The position numbers were made by a program, and so were the translations under genes. Positions 28,595 to 31,750 of a stretch of 31,750 nt of DNA are shown in pieces; the stretch's first letter is position 1, and each line of letters opens with the position of its first letter. A model generated the notes under the pieces. The model searched no databases and was not told the origin of the DNA. It saw only the letters and a list, made by a program, of their open reading frames with translations. Source of the stretch: Sergeia podlipaevii (Eukaryota; Euglenozoa; Kinetoplastea; Trypanosomatida; Trypanosomatidae). The stretch is from positions 1-31,750 of the forward strand of contig JASANZ010002000.1 in the NCBI GenBank assembly GCA_030849805.1, read 5' to 3'.

Positions 28595-30292
28595 CTACCG
28601 AGGCAAAGACGGAAAGCCCACATCCCAGTACAAGGACGGCGTACACTGCACATGGCGAGACGCGGTCGAGTCTTCGCCTTCTCCATCCTCGCCCCCACCA
28701 GCCCGTAGGACATCGTAGTCAACCTCCCTGATATCCGTCGTACGCACATGGCCTACTTCACTCCTCCCTGCTACGCGTGTCTGCATTGGAGGAGGTGACC
28801 TCTTCCTCTTGACACCTCGTCTGGCGTCAGAGGCACCAGAAGAATGCACGGGAGCAATAGCCGCCAGCAAGTCCGTTGCGGTGACGGCCCTCTCAACGGA
28901 CGTGCCATCATCGTCCTCCACGTGAATGTACCGCCGTCGCGCGAGGTCCTTCTCCAGTACCCTTGTCTGTTGCAACTGCTCCTCCCTACGCCTACCACTA
29001 ACCGCTGTTGCTGTAGAAGAACATTCCCCGCATGAAACAGCAGGAAAGGGAGAATTCCTCTCAGGCTTGACGGCCTCGTCAAGTGAGATACCACTCTTGC
29101 CACCACTTCGCGCGATACCAGAAGAAGCGGCAGCAGCAGTGGTGTTTGGGAAGTAGTAGTCCAGCTCTCTTCGTATCGGAGAAGGAGTCGCACTAGTTGG
29201 GGGATCCGCAGGTGGGCGAGAGGAAGACGCTGTCACCGCCGTTGCTGCTGCTGCTGCCGCTGATGCTTCCGCAGGTGGTGTAGACAGTAGCAGAGGCAGA
29301 GCTGAAGATGTAGTGGCACGGCCGTTGGGACGGCGTGAAAGTCCTTCATCGGGCTCTGTGTTGAGCCTATATCCCACTCTCCTCCCAGCAGGCACAGTAT
29401 GGAGTACCTTGAGCGGCGGAACATCCCCCTCCTCCTCTGCGTTATCGGCGTCAACATCTTTGAACTCTGGCATGTCGTCATCATCTGGCGGAAACCCGCC
29501 CTCCAGCCCTTCTGAAGGCAGAGGGATAGACGGTGGGTGGTATGCAAGCTGATCGAAGAGTAAGGCACTGCTTTCTCCTGTTTGCTGTGCAGTGATGCGG
29601 GAAGACATTGGTGGGGTTGCGGATACCTGGAAGTCATCTTCTAACGACGTGGCGGCGGTGACTCTCGAAGAGTGTGCTAAGCTGCTGTCCACGAGGAGAT
29701 AGGACACTCCCGCATGCGCTGGCCCCGCCTCTGCTACATCCTCCTTTTCACTTTTGTTGTCTTCTCCTCTCCCCTCAACCTCGCCATGAGATTCATCTTT
29801 TGAGGCGACAGCAGGTGGGATCCTACTGGCCATGCGACCCACCACCAACGCGTTGATTGCTGCGTAGAGGCGACGGGTCTCAGGTCGCAGCCCCACACCG
29901 CTCATGCGCACCAGCCTCACCTCTCCTTGAATAGGCAGATGCACTTCAATGTCTGCCTCCGTCTCTACGCGTGCCGCCGCCTCCTGCGAGCACAAATCAC
30001 GCGGGCTGTTCGCAGGCGCGGCATCCGCTGGCGTGGCTTCCATGTCAGTGTCCACATCCGCGGCGTGCTCATGCCGAAGCTGAAGAATAAGCTGATCGAT
30101 GAAGTACGCCCTTGTGAGCGCTGCGGTCTCCGTATCTTGTAGGGATCGGATCCGGGACTCGTGCTCTTGTGCCAAGGCTCGAAGTTGAGCAGCCCTGCTG
30201 GGTGGGGAGCCAAGCTGAAGAACAGGGAGAAAGCCAGCATGACTGCCCCTACTACTCTCACCGTCTTGATGAGGTGTTGTACGATTCTGCAT
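28595..30292 (-). CDS. Mostly disordered protein with a CtIP/Sae2/Ctp1-like C-terminal motif (565 aa); candidate DNA-end-resection factor
   Basis: The protein ends in SRHVQCTPSLYWDVGFPSLP (residues 545-564). CtIP/Sae2/Ctp1 proteins, which activate Mre11 nuclease at DNA breaks, share a C-terminal block of the form [ST]-P-x2-[FY]-W-x3-F-P-[ST], preceded by an RH-containing DNA-binding motif. The S/T-P is the CDK site that licenses resection (T847 in human CtIP). Here the fit is T551-P552, Y555-W556, F560-P561-S562, with R546-H547 just upstream. Residues about 33-77 form a predicted coiled coil (AQLRALAQEHESRIRSLQ and on), where CtIP and Ctp1 have their oligomerisation coil. The middle is low-complexity with acidic patches, many SP/TP sites and a likely nuclear signal (GVKRKRSPPP, about residue 490). 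The upstream GTG at 30325 is not a plausible start in a kinetoplastid; the first ATG is 30292. Coding is confident; the family is inferred from one short motif, a coil and overall layout. Confidence 0.6.
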   Translation of the reverse strand: MQNRTTPHQDGESSRGSHAGFLPVLQLGSPPSRAAQLRALAQEHESRIRSLQDTETAALTRAYFIDQLILQLRHEHAADVDTDMEATPADAAPANSPRDLCSQEAAARVETEADIEVHLPIQGEVRLVRMSGVGLRPETRRLYAAINALVVGRMASRIPPAVASKDESHGEVEGRGEDNKSEKEDVAEAGPAHAGVSYLLVDSSLAHSSRVTAATSLEDDFQVSATPPMSSRITAQQTGESSALLFDQLAYHPPSIPLPSEGLEGGFPPDDDDMPEFKDVDADNAEEEGDVPPLKVLHTVPAGRRVGYRLNTEPDEGLSRRPNGRATTSSALPLLLSTPPAEASAAAAAATAVTASSSRPPADPPTSATPSPIRRELDYYFPNTTAAAASSGIARSGGKSGISLDEAVKPERNSPFPAVSCGECSSTATAVSGRRREEQLQQTRVLEKDLARRRYIHVEDDDGTSVERAVTATDLLAAIAPVHSSGASDARRGVKRKRSPPPMQTRVAGRSEVGHVRTTDIREVDYDVLRAGGGEDGEGEDSTASRHVQCTPSLYWDVGFPSLPR

Positions 30293-30331
30293 CTGGAAGG
30301 AAGATCCTCCTATACGCTCACACACGTCTTT

Positions 30332-30357
30332 CTGTGCAAAAACAAAAACAAAAGGAA
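30332..30357 (-). promoter_or_regulatory. Probable trans-splice acceptor of the CtIP-like gene
   Basis: On the minus strand TTTCCTTTTGTTTTTGTTTT is followed by TGCACAG, with AG at 30333-30332. The leader would be 39 nt with no ATG before 30292. A second AG lies 22 nt nearer the start. It is one of the cleaner acceptors in the window. Confidence 0.6.
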
Positions 30358-30861
30358 ATGTGTTCTATGAGCACTCGTTCTCTCTCTCTCTCTCTTTTCC
30401 TGGCGTTGCTGCTCCTGTTTTCAATTTTTATATAAAGTGAAATGTCTCTTGTCGTTTGCTATTAGATAACGTGCGCAGTAGCAGTCGATGTACTTTGTCA
30501 AAAGTGGTTTGACTTTAGTGTGTATTCAAAAGAAGTGTGAGTGTGTGTTTGTGTAAATAGTCAAAAGAAAGAAGGATTATAATTTTGAAAAAAGGAAAGG
30601 AGGAGGAGAAAAAGTCACCACTAATAAAAAAAAAAAAAGAACAAACAAAGAGAATTCGGAACGAGCAGATATACGCGAAGGCAAAGAGTATACTCACAGC
30701 ATAAAGAAAATAGAAATTCCCACAGCTCTGCATCAAATAGGCAACTCAACTTTCTACAATTACATAGTAAAAAAAAAGTTGGTGTTGATACTGTGCAGTT
30801 TGTGTATATGTTTATATTATTTAAAATAATAATAATAATAAAAGCGCATTGCTTGTCAGAA

Positions 30862-30877
30862 CATGATCAAGATCATG
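30862..30877. repeat. Perfect 7-bp inverted repeat, CATGATC-AA-GATCATG
   Basis: It lies 56-71 bp downstream of the L35 copy 1 stop, so it falls in the 3' UTR. A hairpin this short with a 2-nt loop is unlikely to be stable, and no function is claimed. Confidence 0.5.
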
Positions 30878-30932
30878 AGCTCTCAAGTCGTATCGAAAAA
30901 AAAAGTTAATCAAGACAACAAGAGCAGTCCAC

Positions 30933-31316
30933 TTAGATCTTGACGGCGTACACGCGGCGAGGGAAGCGGGCGGCCATGCGGATCTGCTTGGGGGTCTTGC
31001 GCTTCTTCTCGTTCTCGCTGAGAGCGAGGCGACGGCGGTGGGTCAGCTTGGTGCGCAGAACCTTGGGGGTCTTGGAGCGCATCTTCTTCTCGGAGTAGAA
31101 CTTCTTGAGGTTGGCGCGCTCGTTCTGGTTGAGCACGGTCAGGATGCGAGCAATGCTCTTGCGGATAGGGCGGATGCGGCCAAGACGGGACTCGGCGCCG
31201 CCGGTCTGCTGAGCAACGCGAAGCTGAGAGAGCTCCTTCTTGTACTCAGTGAGCTGCTTCAGGAGCTCATCCTTGTTCTTTTCGCGAAGATCCTTGACTT
31301 TGATGTGGTGGGACAT
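30933..31316 (-). CDS. RPL35: 60S ribosomal protein L35 (uL29), complete copy
   Basis: The 127-aa product is a standard eukaryotic L35, a 60S subunit protein that sits by the polypeptide exit tunnel. Conserved blocks are KVKDLREKNKDELLKQL (residues 6-22), KKELSQLRVAQQTGG (about 26-40), RPIRKSIARILTVLNQ (about 49-64) and the basic C-terminus ending RFPRRVYAVKI. The length matches the family (about 123 aa in animals). The ATG at 31316 is the first after the pyrimidine tract and gives the expected N-terminus. It is the downstream member of a tandem pair. Confidence 0.98.
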   Translation of the reverse strand: MSHHIKVKDLREKNKDELLKQLTEYKKELSQLRVAQQTGGAESRLGRIRPIRKSIARILTVLNQNERANLKKFYSEKKMRSKTPKVLRTKLTHRRRLALSENEKKRKTPKQIRMAARFPRRVYAVKI

Positions 31317-31672
31317 GCTGACGATCTAACAAGTAGGCTGCATGTGTGTCGTAGTTTAAAGGAGAAAGAAAAAGAAAAAGGAATAGCGATGTAAGAAAAA
31401 AAAGACAGACAGATGTGTTTAGCACAAGCCTCACCACGCTGGAAAACAAAGAGAAAAGATGTTCAATCCAGCGCAGCTAAGCGCATAACAAATTAGAAAC
31501 ACCATGACACGCCCTAGTGGTAACCACAAGAAGCGCGCCGCAAAAGAAAAACTGCGAAAGATACAGTTAAAAACATCAGATTTTATTGAGTGTGTTTACA
31601 ACTAAGTCAAACAAAAAAAAAGGTGGCTAACAAGAAGTAACTAGCAAAATCACATGTGTTTTTGTGCTCTGC
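31317..31672. other. Spacer between the two L35 genes
   Basis: This 356-bp stretch holds the 3' UTR of the upstream L35 copy and the leader of copy 1. No gene was found. Its sequence after the stop of the upstream copy does not resemble the sequence after the stop of copy 1. Confidence 0.7.
31338..31382 (-). promoter_or_regulatory. Probable trans-splice acceptor of L35 copy 1
   Basis: On the minus strand CCTTTTTCTTTTTCTTTCTCC (31382 downward) is followed by AG at 31339-31338, giving a 21-nt leader. A second AG at TTGTTAG is closer to the ATG. Short leaders are usual for ribosomal-protein mRNAs in this group. Confidence 0.55.
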
Positions 31673-31750
31673 TTAGATCTTGACGGCGTACACGCGGCGA
31701 GGGAAGCGGGCGGCCACGCGGATCTGCTTGGGGGTCTTGCGCTTCTTCTC
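31673..31750 (-). CDS. RPL35: 60S ribosomal protein L35, second tandem copy (partial; 5' part beyond the right edge)
   Basis: The last 25 codons and stop of another L35 gene are present. Over these 78 bases it differs from copy 1 by one base, which changes Met to Val (QIRVAARF against QIRMAARF). The stop codons of the two copies are 740 bp apart, which gives the repeat period. The gene is not broken; it is cut by the window edge. Confidence 0.95.
   Translation of the reverse strand, partial: EKKRKTPKQIRVAARFPRRVYAVKI

Larger units (their letters stand above)
30293..30932. other. Spacer: 3' UTR of L35 copy 1 and 5' leader of the CtIP-like gene
   Basis: This 640-bp AT-rich stretch has no gene. 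It includes a CT run on the plus strand (near 30379-30396), A runs, AAT triplets (near 30824-30841) and a short perfect inverted repeat at 30862-30877. It must hold the L35 polyadenylation site. Confidence 0.7.

Noticed and set aside
30293..30325. 11-residue N-terminal extension of the CtIP-like protein
   Set aside because: It would need a GTG start only 7 nt after the probable splice acceptor. The first ATG is at 30292.

Overview
The window looks like trypanosomatid (kinetoplastid) nuclear DNA. Every credible gene lies on the minus strand and has no visible intron. The genes are separated by AT- and homopolymer-rich spacers. Five of the six start sites lie in the window, and each is preceded by a polypyrimidine tract and a nearby AG, the usual context for spliced-leader trans-splicing. 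The window also holds part of a tandem ribosomal-protein gene array, which is common in this group. The genus cannot be fixed from the sequence alone.

Transcription runs from right to left. The right edge holds the 3' end of one ribosomal protein L35 (uL29) gene, followed by a complete L35 copy (30933-31316). Next is a 565-aa mostly disordered protein (28595-30292). Its extreme C-terminus carries a TP-x2-[FY]W-x3-FPS motif like that of CtIP/Sae2/Ctp1, and its N-terminus is a coiled coil. I regard it as a candidate for a DNA-end-resection cofactor and the most interesting object here. Then comes an SM-family Sly1 homologue (26032-28035).

Two giant genes fill the rest. The first encodes a 3915-aa HECT ubiquitin ligase with SPRY-like regions and RanBP2-type zinc fingers (12227-23974). 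The second encodes at least 3893 aa made almost wholly of fibronectin type III (FN3) repeats with WSxWS-like motifs; it is still open at the left edge (1-11679).

Spacers are about 355-640 bp, except for a roughly 2.06-kb spacer between the Sly1 and HECT genes. That spacer contains a direct repeat of about 292 bp joined across a single N (24404), probably an assembly join of two alleles or a collapsed tandem duplication. The genes share a polycistronic unit, but nothing suggests one common pathway: they cover translation, DNA repair (inferred), ER-Golgi fusion, ubiquitylation and a putative scaffold.

No tRNA, rRNA, CRISPR array, transposon or convincing plus-strand gene was found. The many long plus-strand reading frames are antisense shadows of the GC-rich giant genes.
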